A stretch of DNA of 64,000 bases from Neoceratodus forsteri (lineage: Eukaryota > Chordata > Ceratodontiformes > Ceratodontidae), in NCBI GenBank assembly GCA_016271365.2, contig CM057454.1, forward strand, positions 457,961,501-458,025,500, in the 5' to 3' direction. Made by a program: the position numbers and the translations under genes. The notes under the pieces are model-generated. The model did no database searches, was not told the origin of the DNA, and saw only the letters and a list, made by a program, of their open reading frames with translations. Positions 11,909 to 22,036 of the stretch are shown piece by piece (positions within the stretch are counted from its first letter, which is position 1; each line of letters opens with the position of its first letter).

Positions 11909-13020
11909 GTGGTGCTTAACACCAGATACTACATTACAGAAGTTAGTAATTTATTGAGTGACGAGTCATTTTACAAAAAGGTCTCAAAACATGTCATAGA
12001 TGAATTTAAAGCTGAACTAGACCATGTACTTAATGAAGTTTTTTTATGTGGGTACATTACAGATGTGGAATATAGAACCCTGGCAGTCAGCCACCCAGTT
12101 ATCCCGGCACTCTATGCCTTATCCAAAATCCATAAAAGCTTAGTGCAGTCACCAGGGAGGCCGATTGTGTTGGGTAGGGGTTGGCTGACAAAGCCTCTTT
12201 CCATGTACCTTGACATATTTTTAGAACCCCTGGTGCAGAACTTATGGTCATACCGCAAGGATTCCACTCAAGTAGTCCAGATCATTGAAGACCTGCATAT
12301 TGACCCAGAGCGGTACTTTGCAGTTATAGATGTTAATTCCCTGTATGCAGTGATACCACATCAAGAGGGGCTAAGTGCTCTTACTTATTTCTTACAGAAA
12401 AGGATTGAGGAGGAACGTGTTAGAACCCCCACACATTTTCTTGTCCAATTGGCAGGTTTGGTTTTGCAAATGAATATTTACTTGTTTCAGGGACAACTAT
12501 ACCACCAGGTACGAGAAACAGCCATGGGCACAACAATGGCCCCAAGCTATGCTAACCTCTTTGTAGACAAGCGGGAGGTAGATCACCTGTACGGTGCCAC
12601 CACAAATCCATACATTCATTGCCTGGATTTGTGGTGGCACTTTATAGATGATATCTTGATTGGATGGAAGGGCACATGAGAGGAGTTTCTGTGCTTTGTG
12701 CAGTGGATGGAGCATTCCAGTAGTTGCCTAAGGTATAAGTTTCAGTTTAGACAAACATAACCTTTCTAGACCTTAAACTATATAAGGATGGGGGGGGGTT
12801 GTACTACTTTATTTCAAAAGAGCTCAGACCGTAACAGCTTACTTACGTTTGACAGCTGCCACCCTTACCACACTCGCCATAACATACCAAAGGGACAATT
12901 GGTTAGAACCCTGAGGAATTGTACAGAACAGAAAGAGTAGATTAAGAAGAGGGGGGAACAGGTCCATAGGTTTTTAGAGAGAAGTTACAGCCAACATAAT
13001 ATTGTGACAGCCATCAAACA
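11909..13020 (+). pseudogene. Penelope-like reverse transcriptase
   Basis: The first 256 codons (11909-12679) are open. They carry the PLE signatures in order: YALSKIHK, SPGRPIVL, VIDVNSLYAVIPHQEG (motif A, with a D), ETAMGTTMAPSYANLF and HFIDDILIGWKG (motif C, 12641-12666, with both aspartates present). A stop at 12677-12679 ends the long frame. The continuing thumb region (to about 13020) is read in other frames, with HPYHTRHNIPKGQLVRTLR recognisable. The N-terminal extension usual in PLEs is missing through 5' truncation. Confidence 0.88.
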
Positions 13021-13229
13021 AGCATTTGTCAATGCCGAACATTTGCTTGCAGATATGTGCATTGGTGTTTGGCATTTATGCAGCCCCTCCCCCAGTTGTA
13101 TCCATGTCCCTTCAGCATCCATATCCCAACAGAGTACCTCTCTGCAACTCTTCTTGCATCTGATTAACATTTCACCATCATACTTCTTAAGTGTCTATCT
13201 TAGGAACCCTAACGTCCTGGTTGTGCTCA

Positions 13230-14405
13230 AGGGTGTGAGCCTGTGTGGAAACTGCACAACCAGCTCTTGTAACACAGTCATTCAGTGGAAGTATTTCACT
13301 AAAGTTTCAACATAGGCATTTTGTCACCTCTGATCATGAACAGTGTCACAATGATTTTCTTACTGTGCACTGAACACTGATTTCCCACAGCGACCACATT
13401 ATTCTGCATCAGAAGAGTGAAAACAGATTTTGGCCAGGATGTGAAAAATGACAGCTGTACTGTTCATAAGGAGGTGCAAGGTAATATAAATGTTGAAAAT
13501 CTGGAATGAAAAATATTACAAATTCGCAAAGGTACGAGTGTGCATGGAAACTGTGCAACGCATGTTCGTTAAACAGTCATTTTTCAGAATTTTGGCACCG
13601 AATTTTCAACATAGGCATTTTTGGATGTCTCCTCATGAACAGTGTCACTGTGATTTTCTTACTCTGTATGAAAGATGATGTCCCACTGCAACTGCGCTAA
13701 TCTATGCCGGAGTTGTGAAAACACATTTCAGCCAGGATGTGGAAATGACAGCTGTACTACTCATAAGGAGATGTGGGTAAATGCCAATGTGGAAAATCTG
13801 GAGTGAAAATATTACAAATTCACAAACTTACGAGTGCACATAGAAACTGAGCAACGCACACTCGTAACACAGTCACTTTATGGACTTTTATCACCAAATT
13901 TTCAACATAGGCATTTTAGGACCTTTGCTCATGAACAATGTCACTGCGATTGTCTTACTCTGTAACAAACACTGATTTCCAACAGCGAACTATTCTGCGC
14001 TGGAAGTGCTAAAACACATTTTGACCATGATGTGAAACATGACAGCTGTATTGTTCATAAGGAGGTATGGAAATATGCCTATGTTGAAAATCTGGAGTGA
14101 AAATATTACAAAATCATGAACATACGAGTGTGCATGGAAATTGCGAAATCATCTGAACACAATCATTTTTGAGAATTTTTTCACCAAATTTGCAACATAG
14201 ACTTTTTGAGAGGCCACCTCATGAACACCAGCACTGTCATTTTGTTAATTGGTCCCAAAAGGTGATTCTGTGCAGTGACCATGAAATCATCTTTCGAGAA
14301 TGAACAACACCATCACAGTGACTGAATTCATGAGAAGGGGTGTCAAGAACCCTATGTTGAAAATTTGGTGTCAAAAGTCAAAAAAATGGCTGAGATAGCC
14401 ACCTA
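13230..14405. repeat. Tandem array of about 300-bp palindromic units
   Basis: About four diverged copies begin near 13240, 13543, 13848 and 14133. Each has a TGGAAACTG-like start, then ATTTTCAACATAGGCATTTT, a CTCATGAACAGTGTCAC block, a GACAGCTGTACTGTTCATAAG block and a CCTATGTTGAAAATCTGGAG block. The second half is the reverse complement of the first, so each unit can fold into a long imperfect hairpin. Confidence 0.8.
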
Positions 14406-14670
14406 AGTTGTGAAACCCCTATTTATGCCATTATACAGCTTACCGTCATTTCCTCAGTTTGCGGTTGGCTTTGAAGAGTGCAGACGTGTTCCCAGTCCAC
14501 TGAAGATCATCACGCCAGGCTCCGGAGGTAAGTATGGGGTGAGGGTGGGTGTGGGGAGGTGGGTGCACAGAGAGTGGGTGCAGGTTGGCGGGGGTTGGGG
14601 GGTTGGGATGCACCGAGGGACCATTTTCTTCTTTCACAGGGCATGTTAAAAAGAAAAAGAACTGGAAGCT

Positions 14671-14945
14671 TTTGGCATGCTGGGGTTGGCTCCCAGCATG
14701 CCACCAAAAGAATCAGATGCTTTTGGTTTGCTAGGGTGGGCTCCCAGCATGCCTCCTACGTGCTTGTTGGGGGGGGGCTGGCGCTGGTGAGGATTCCACT
14801 TTTGGCATGCTGGCGTGGGCTCCCAGTGTGCCACCTACATGTTTGTTGGGAAGGGCTGGAGCTGGTGGGGACTGGGCATCCCTGCCTGCCATACAGCGTG
14901 CATGGGGAGGAGGCATTAGCATGCTGGGGTGGGCTCCCAGCGTGC
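14671..14945. repeat. Irregular repeats carrying an 11-bp hairpin
   Basis: The core GGCATGCTGGG, a short spacer and CCCAGCATGCC, a perfect 11-bp inverted repeat, occurs near 14674. Diverged copies lie near 14720, 14802 and 14914, with spacings of about 46, 82 and 112 bases. Between copies lies a conserved CTACRTGYTTGTTGGG segment. Confidence 0.7.
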
Positions 14946-15333
14946 CAGCTGGTTGTTTGTTGGGGGTGCTGCAGCCAACAGGGGATTGGGCACCCCTGTT
15001 GGCCACACAGTGTGCTGGGGGGCACATGAGCAGAGGGGATTGGGCACCCCTCTCGGTACATAAGGGCGGGGAGAATACTAACAAGGGAGGGGGAGGACAT
15101 TAGCAGAGGGAGGAAGTGGGAGGGTTTTTTAATGTCGAGCTGTGCATGACAGCAGTTTGGCCGATCAGTATGCAAATTGCATACACGCTACAATTACTGA
15201 TTGCAGTGGACCTTTTGTTAGAAGTGAAGACCAACACAGTCGAACTGCTTTCATATGCAGCTCAGCATGTAGTGGTCCCCTAAGGTCGTGCCTGCTACAC
15301 TAAGCACTACATTGGTGAGGAGGGTCACACACC

Positions 15334-15381
15334 TTCAAAAGTAGTACTTTTGTAAGATGTTCCTTGCGCATGTGCGCAAGC
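15334..15381. repeat. Two adjacent short palindromes
   Basis: CAAAAGTAGTACTTTTG and CTTGCGCATGTGCGCAAG are both arms-of-8 palindromes and lie within 50 bases at the right end of the insert. Confidence 0.75.
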
Positions 15382-15389
15382 GAATGTAA

Positions 15390-16143
15390 GAAGTAGATGG
15401 ACTGGATAGGGGTGAAGTGCTGCAATATAGACAACAGGAGGTTGGAGAGGAAAGCCCTGATTGCCATTTTGTGACTAGCTTTTCCAGATGAGCTGATGAA
15501 GTTAGACCGATCATTGTAAATAATTGGCCCATACTGGAGCTTGAACCCAAGTTAGAAGAAATAGCCAAAAGAGGACCCAAGGTAATTTTTCATAAATGCA
15601 AGAGTATAAAGGATTATATGGTATCGAATATGACATCGACCCAGGAGGTGAATAGGCAGACCCTTTTAGCACTTAGGCCCAAAGGTACATACAGGTGTGG
15701 CAACTGTGTATATTGTAAATATATACACAGTTGCAAAGATCTGACACACCTCATGACAGGGAAGATCATTGAAATAAAAGATTTCATAACATGCAATAGT
15801 GTGGGGGTAGTCTATCTATTGTTGTGCGACTGTGGAGCATATTATGTGGGGCAAAAGATGCAGAAATTTAAGGTTAGAATAGGTTAGCATGTGAGGGCAG
15901 TAGAAAAGGGAGATACCAACTACAGTATGCCATAGTGAAACATATACAACAAAATAATTCTGAAAAACACACATTTAGCTTCCTTGGCCTAGAGTTAGTT
16001 ACATTGGGTCCCAGGGGAGGAGATCTTAATACAATGATCAGGCAAAGAGAGAGGTTTTGGATTTTCACCTTGGGAGCTTGCCCCAAAAGGGGGTTAAATG
16101 AGAGTATTGAACTCTCAGCATGTCTGAAAAAATACAGATGCTA
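15390..16143 (+). pseudogene. Penelope-like GIY-YIG endonuclease
   Basis: The linker region (about 15390-15610) contains VIFHKCKSIKDYM-like sequence. An open frame at 15618-15887 then has a CGNCVYCKY cysteine pair followed by the GIY-YIG core, read as VVYLLLCDCGAYYVGQ (about 15805-15855). After a stop at 15885-15887 the rest continues in another frame, with RQRERFWIFTLGACPKRGLN and the terminal stop at 16141-16143. The catalytic arginine region is interrupted. The domain cuts target DNA during PLE integration and identifies this as an endonuclease-bearing PLE. Confidence 0.88.
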
Positions 16144-16790
16144 GAGGCTTGGTAATGTAGAAATTAATGGTTTGTTATTAAAATAATAGAAAATGCTTCT
16201 TGTTGCTGTAAAAAGAAATAAGGTGCCTGGGAACCTCAGGCCTAACACCTAATGTCTGTATATATGAAAGGGAAGTAGATATGAAGTAAACATTTCATGC
16301 CTTGCACTCTATGTAAGTGCAGATTAAAATGCACAATGTTTTAGATGCTGCCCAGTTAGAAAGAGATGAATAACATGATAATTTATTGGGACATACAGTA
16401 GCATCCTATTGAACATGGGTAGCAAATGCCCTGAGGCTCCCAAGTAGTATTTGATTAATTTAAACAACATGTAATGCAAGGGCCAGTAATGAATTGTAGT
16501 TAATAATGTTTTCTCATTGTGTTTCTAGGTGGCCAAGAGATGGTTAAACTTTTTAAAATGGTGATTGGTCTGTATGAATCACATGAAGTGCCCTGCGATG
16601 TATTTATTGAGCACCTGTTAATAGCAATATTTTACTCTGGTGAAGCCTGGCAGTGCACCAGGTGAAATGTTAGTCTCTGTTTGCTAGCCACTTTATTGTG
16701 ATTGTTTGCACGTCTGCATTTATATAAAGAACTGTTTTTTTGCACAGGTTGGCATTCTTGTTCCTGATGCTGTGTGGGTGCTTTTACCTT
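16144..16790 (+). other. PLE 3' untranslated region
   Basis: AT-rich non-coding sequence following the endonuclease. It holds the candidate hammerhead motif listed separately. The right boundary is uncertain. Confidence 0.5.
16637..16675 (+). ncRNA. Degenerate hammerhead ribozyme-like motif
   Basis: The order is CTGGTGA (one change from the CTGATGA core), a CCTGG/CCAGG stem, GAAA, and a short loop closed by one A-U pair before a GTC cleavage triplet. Hammerheads are known in the terminal repeats of PLEs, which is where this lies. Stem I pairing is poor and the core has one substitution, so activity is doubtful. Confidence 0.45.
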
Positions 16791-17261
16791 TTATTTCTAT
16801 ATTTAAAACATGTGAAACCTCCCATGAACATGCTTGTTTCAGGGCATTTGCATGTGAGACACTCTTTACAGACTAAGAGCACCTCACGTGCAGTGGAAAG
16901 GAGTGAGACTCGAGCAGGTGGCACACACGGTTGATGGTGCATGCTCTCCTGTTCTAGAACACTGCTATCATTGCATGCTTATCACACTACAGTACATATA
17001 ACATGGTGACTCGTGACAGCCCCCTAATAATAGTCTCTGCATTTTTACTTCTGCAGCACTGAATTATCATGGTTTGTGTATGTTGGCTAGGGGATTTGCC
17101 ATTGGTTAGCGGGTAGCTAGGCCCACCTGTACAAGATTCGTTCTGATTTTATATAGTTGGCTTTTGGCTAATTTGGAATATCTGCATCTTTATGGGAAAT
17201 TGGTACTTAATTCTGCCAAGTACCTCCCATAGTTCAGGTCTTGCAGTATGTGTCATAAGCT
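16791..17261. other. Unassigned spacer
   Basis: No gene or repeat recognised. Confidence 0.45.
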
Positions 17262-17308
17262 GTTCAATCAATCAATCAGTCAATCAATCAATCTATCAGT
17301 CAATATAT
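17262..17308. repeat. (CAAT)n microsatellite
   Basis: About ten imperfect copies of CAAT/CAGT, for example TCAATCAATCAGTCAATC. Confidence 0.85.
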
Positions 17309-17462
17309 GTATTCATTTATGAATGTAAAAGGATAGACTTCTGAGCAACAGCTCATCTTGAATGGCTTCCTTGTAACGAGTCAACCATGTATTTGAAAAA
17401 CACAAAACATTACACAGGTAAGAAAGAGAAATATTCTGTCCACTAACCAGCTTAGCATGGGG

Positions 17463-17655
17463 CCACCTGATGGACCAGTGGGTAGTATGCTGGACTCCCA
17501 TACCAGTAACTCAGGTTTGGCAACAAGCTTGAGACACTGGCAACTTGGTGGTCAGTAATCAAGAAGTGCTGCTGGTAGCAGTGCATCCTTGATCAGGTGG
17601 GCCCTGGAAGGTTCAACTTCCAGTCACAGGCTATTATTGTACCTGATTAAAAAAA
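17463..17655 (+). repeat. Possible tRNA-derived SINE
   Basis: ATGGACCAGTGGGTAGTATG resembles a tRNA A box and D arm. It is followed by an anticodon-arm-like CTGGACTCCCATACCAG and an A-rich run at 17647-17656. The B box is poor, so the call is tentative. Confidence 0.4.
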
Positions 17656-18826
17656 AGCTTTATGCTCCCTGCTCACCAGCCTATCCTCTCTACCTGACTC
17701 CACCCCAATCCTATCAACTGTTTTCTCTGGGGCTTACCCTTGTACACCTAAGACCCAATACCTTGCCTCTACCATGAGACTCATGGTCATCAGGGCTACC
17801 CAAGGTCCATAGAGAACTTCTAAACCATCCTTCAGTGGATGGGTGCCACACTCAACAGTATGGGATACATGGTTCTTGTACTAATTTTCCTTGTTTGATC
17901 CATTAGAACTGGAAAGGCTGACCCACCTACTCCCACACCCAGGATAGCTGAACCAAGGTGAATCATATTACTTACAAAGGGGCTCAGCTTTCACCATTTT
18001 AACAGCTGGAAAGACTAAAGCACAAGGAGGTTAAATGATTTGCTCAGAGTCAAAAAGGTGACCCATAGCAATGGCATGGCTAAAATCTGTGACTTTCTGT
18101 TTCCCTAATGAACTACATAGTTATCCTTTAATGAGCTTGTCTAAGTTATGTCACTATTAATCTGCGAAACCTGTGCTCCTGGATCTCTTTCATTATGTTC
18201 TGATTTGCTTCCCACCTGTGTCATATTTATAAACTCTGATATGTATTGTCAACAACACAGACCACATCTGCATGGATTTTAAATGACCATGCTAAGCAGG
18301 GTAACTGCATTGCAGAACTGAACACGTTAACCTTTTCTACAAGAAACTGTATTAGCAAATTTGTGCATTTACAGACATGTTTCATTAGTTTCTATGCAAA
18401 CATTTATCATTTTATAGTACCTGTTTATATAAGAGGAAGAAAAAGAGAGAGAGAGAGAGAGAGACAGAGAGAATTTATAAAACAACTCTTACACCTACTG
18501 AATACCAGATACGATCCATGGCTAGCCTCTTGATAGCTTTTGGTGTCCTCTAGTGGAAATACGCCCCAATGTCACATTTTATTTCAACAATGATGTGAAA
18601 ACAAGTTTCCAGAATTCAAAGGCAGGAAAGAAAGAGGACATTAAAAAGAAAAAAGAAAACAGTAACTGGAAGGTCCGGCAGCACCGTAAGCCACTGCACA
18701 TTTTAATAGTTTACTTTTTTGTCTTACAAAGAAAGCATAGCTGAGATAAACCAAGCGCTGAGAATGCCACACTTACTGATTATAAACAAGACTGCAGCTC
18801 AGTGAAGACCAGGTGAAAGAGTCCTA
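17656..18826. other. Unassigned spacer with (GA)n
   Basis: No gene recognised. A GA dinucleotide microsatellite lies at about 18443-18472 and an A/G-rich stretch at 18622-18660. Confidence 0.5.
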
Positions 18827-20639
18827 TCATACACTGGCCCCTGAAAGACCGGAGGTTGGCTGTCTTTTTGGTATGTGAAGGACAAATATCTGCATTATTT
18901 TGGAAAAATGAGGTAGCTTTGTTGTGAATAATATTGTTTCCCTAATGGTCTCTTTTTGGCAATTGATAAAACAATTTGCAGAGAAATATAGTATGACATT
19001 TTGAAGTAATTTTATGATTTTCACAAAATAGTGGCCCCCTGGCACCATATATGACTTACTCACAAATTTAAGATGATTTGTTTTGTTATCACAAATAGTA
19101 CATGTGCAGAGTGTACTGAGTGTGCACCTTCTAAATTCACGACAGTGGTGGGCTGTTCTTGTGTGTGCATAGCTGTTTGCAGAGTGGTGCAGACTGGTAA
19201 CAGTCTGTACCCGCAAAGCAACCTGTGTACCCACAGACCATCTCTTGACCCCATAGTACAAGGAGATGGAATCTGAGGTACAAATCCAGTGCAGAAATGT
19301 CACCAGAGACTAGTTCCACTGTAGTAACAAAGGCAGATTTTGCCACATCACTGGTGGCAGTAAATTCTGAAATGGTGCTGCTGGTACCAGCTTAACTGCC
19401 TGTAGGCATGATGCCTGGAGAAGGTGGCCATGGGCAGCTGTATACTGACACTCATGGACACCCAGCTGCACGACGGAGTGGGCATTGTCATAGAGGTCTG
19501 CTGCTAATACTAAATCCAATGTAGTACCCGAGTCATGATGGGCATGCCTGCCCATATAATCATGGTGTGGGACAGCATGCAGGCTACTTTCAATACTGCC
19601 AGCATCATCCCAAGGACCATAGCAGTGGTAGCATACACATGGCAGTACCTCTGTGGAAGGGTAATGATGAAGCTATTCCTCCATTGCCAGACCCAGCTAG
19701 CCACCAGTGGTGTTGGTGGGGTATATATACTGTTCTGGCACTGACATCCAGTGATGGTACTGTGGCTGACACTGCCATCAAACAATTAATCAATGAAGAG
19801 GACAACAGCATTTGTACCCTGGATGTTTAGCCTTGCACTGCACCTTTTGCACAGACTAGAGTGTTAAACACCAGAGCACACAATGATGGCCTTCCACTTC
19901 CAGATGTCCACCCACCACAGCACATGGTGATGGTGAAGATGACAGCCAGCCATCAGCTCAGCAGAACGCAGCCCATACTCAATGGAAAAAGTCCTGCAAG
20001 GCGCAACAGTGGCTATACAACCAGTGACACAAACAGAAACATGCCACACAACACAATGTGCTTGACACAGTGCATTAACACACGACCTCCTTCCACGGGG
20101 GAACTTGACAGCATGGGCTGACTTGTGGCAGCAGCAGTTCCAGCCAACTGACTGGCTCCACAGAAGACAGTGGTCCTAATACCATGGAGCCTGTATCACA
20201 CCTCAAAACACTGGTGAAGAACATGAGCAGCATGCAGAGCACCACAGAAGTATACTAAACAGAACACTTCCCCTCAACTGGAACCTTCTTAGCATTCAGG
20301 GCACCAGTCTACTTCTCCTCACAGAGGAAGCATCCCTCTGTAGGGTACTGCACTCATCTGTACTTGCACATCTGCACTCCCCATGACATCACCACATAAA
20401 ATATCAACTTGCACTGTATCATGCTTGCACTGAATACATTTAGTAATATGCTACTGCACACAGACCATAAGAAAGGGTAAGAACTGGTCCATTGGCACAT
20501 TCTGTTTGACTTTGAATTAGGCCCCATAAATATGCTCAACACAAGAATCTGAACAAACGACTTTGGTTCCAAACGCTGTAATTGGCAAGATTCAGTGCAG
20601 ACTACATATACAGGGGGAGTAGACAAAAAGAAACACACT
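18827..20639. other. Unassigned, TGCA-rich region
   Basis: The composition (many TGTGCA, CATGG and CACAG words) resembles the Harbinger regions at 49355-50735 and 54160-57400. I could not identify a nuclease or Myb domain in any frame. It may be a decayed DNA transposon. Confidence 0.35.
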
Positions 20640-20699
20640 CTCAGGATAGATTTTATGCTTATTTATTTTAATTAAATTCAGTGCAGTACAGTAGAAAGT

Positions 20700-21163
20700 C
20701 AGTATCATGTCCCCCAGTCAGTATCAAGTCAGTATCATGTCCCCCCTCTCCCTTCTTGAAGAAAGAAGGGGGGGGGACATGATAGAAATTTTTAAGTACC
20801 TCAGTGGAATCAACAAAGTCCAAGAGGGTAGCATCTTTCAGAAAAAGAGATGTGCAAGAGCAAGGGAACACAATTTAAAGATGGGGGGCCGGTTCTGGGG
20901 CAATGTGAGGAAGTATTTTTTCACAGAGAGGGTAGTGGATGCATGGAACAACCTTCCTGAGGAGGTTGTGAGGTCTAAAGCTGTGGGAGAATTCAAGAAT
21001 GCATGGGACAGACATAAGGCAATTCTTGTGGGAGGTAGGAAGAAATAGGCTGTTGGTTAACTAGGATCTGCGGCCTATCCTGTAGGTAGGGAAATGGGCA
21101 GACTAGATGGGCCAAGCGGTCCTTATCTGCCGTCAAAGTCTATGTTTCTATGTTTCTATGTCA
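20700..21163 (+). pseudogene. CR1 LINE 3' end
   Basis: From about 20780 the plus strand encodes the last 88 or so codons of CR1 ORF2. Recognisable are MIEIFKYLSGINKVQEGS, FFTERVVDAWNNLPEEVV and a stop at 21046-21048. A 3' untranslated region follows and ends in ATGTTTCTATGTTTCTATG, the octamer-type tail of this CR1 family. The same segment is at 38295-38680. The 5' end (20700-20780) is an inverted and duplicated GTATCATGTCCCCC stretch that forms a hairpin with the CR1 start. Confidence 0.9.
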
Positions 21164-21239
21164 GGGTGAACCCCAACCAAGTCCCAAAATTTTTAGGAAA
21201 ATTTCCACTTCAACATGGCATAACTAACCCTTGTCCTGC

Positions 21240-21632
21240 ACTTATATTTACCTGTGGCCTCTATGAGTCCCCTCTTCCCCCCCACTCTTCCTGAGCTACA
21301 GGTATGCACTTTATGTTTTCCTGTCTCTGCCTGAGAATTGTCTCCTTGCTGACTTAGCCAATGGCACTGACATGTTTGTACATTATTAACCCTTATTGTG
21401 CCATTATTGCCTGTTTTGTTTTTCTTTCTGTTATAACGTGTGATATGTACCTCAACTATTGTGCTATGTAACTTGCACCTCTGTATAGCTGTTGGAACTC
21501 CTGTTGTACTGCACTGTATATGTAGTTGTTATTATCTGTTCTTGACTTGTACTCTCTCGGGTCGTGCCTGAAAATAGGCAGATCTGTCTAGTGCACTTAC
21601 CTGTTACCAAAAGCAAATAAAAAAAATTAAGT
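21240..21632 (+). repeat. L2-like LINE 3' untranslated end
   Basis: Pyrimidine-rich sequence ending in TCGTGCCTGAAAATAGGCAG, GTGCACTTACCTG and an A-rich CAAATAAAAAAAA tail, the same tail as at 7600-7675. No coding part remains. Confidence 0.65.
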
Positions 21633-21649
21633 GCCTGGTCTTAAAGCCT

Positions 21650-22036
21650 CTTTTATAGCATACACACTGTACATAGCCACAATAATGCAAACGTTGGCCA
21701 CCTGGAGCATTGATTTAATCAGAATTGCTGCTAAACTTAATTTGTCTAAAAAACTGCAGGCTGGGAGGAGTGGAGAAAGGTGGTCTGGTGTCCCTAGATA
21801 ATGAGTACTATCTTACTTTATAGCATAGATATACTCATGACTGAGTGAATAGGTGGGAGGTGACCAGTTGGCTGGATTTAGAAGAGGAGACATTGCCAAG
21901 ATGACTATCTCTCTACCTGGCCCATGGGGGGGGGTAAGAGAACATATGGGACTGTAGGAGGCACCAATCCCCTGGCTAGAATGATGTTGGAAGCCTTGGG
22001 AAAGGTTAGACATCATAGAGGAGCTGGGAATTGTGA
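21650..22036 (+). pseudogene. L1 ORF2 C-terminal remnant, piece 1
   Basis: Frames here give GGLVSLDNEYYLTL followed by TSWLDLEEETLP, matching the conserved C-terminal part of L1 ORF2 (GGL-LPN-LYY, then WLDLE). Stops and shifts are frequent. The remnant is cut by the Gypsy element at 22037, continues at 30427-30510, is cut by the DIRS element, and ends at 40624-41210. Confidence 0.65.
22033..22036. repeat. Gypsy target-site duplication, left
   Basis: GTGA immediately before the 5' LTR; the same four bases follow the 3' LTR at 30423-30426. Confidence 0.75.

Larger units (their letters stand above)
13030..15376. mobile_element. Unclassified 2.3-kb insert in the PLE
   Basis: The block separates the RT and endonuclease halves of the PLE. 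It contains a tandem array of roughly 300-bp palindromic units (13230-14405), a GC-rich stretch with repeated hairpins (14671-14945) and two short perfect palindromes near its right end. I see no transposase. A non-autonomous DNA transposon or a satellite-bearing element is possible, but no terminal inverted repeats were recognised. Confidence 0.5.
11890..16790 (+). mobile_element. Penelope-like retroelement, interrupted
   Basis: This 5'-truncated PLE has a reverse transcriptase (11909-13020) and a C-terminal GIY-YIG endonuclease (about 15390-16143). A 3' untranslated region with a candidate hammerhead core follows (16637-16675). The two coding halves are separated by a 2.3-kb insert (13030-15376). 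CAAGCATTTGT at the left junction (13019-13029) and CAAGCGAATGT at the right (15377-15387) may be a diverged target duplication, and joining there keeps protein homology. The frame has several stops, so it is inactive. Confidence 0.85.

Noticed and set aside
14559..15029. 156-codon open frame over the GGCATGCTGGG hairpin repeats
   Set aside because: The frame is open because of low-complexity GC-rich repeats; both strands show long overlapping frames, so coding is unlikely.
15487..15515. CTGATGA in the PLE linker as a hammerhead core
   Set aside because: No GAAA box or stem II in the right place.
19310..20340. Possible Harbinger Myb or nuclease gene
   Set aside because: Composition is suggestive but no domain motif could be read in any frame, so it is listed as unassigned.
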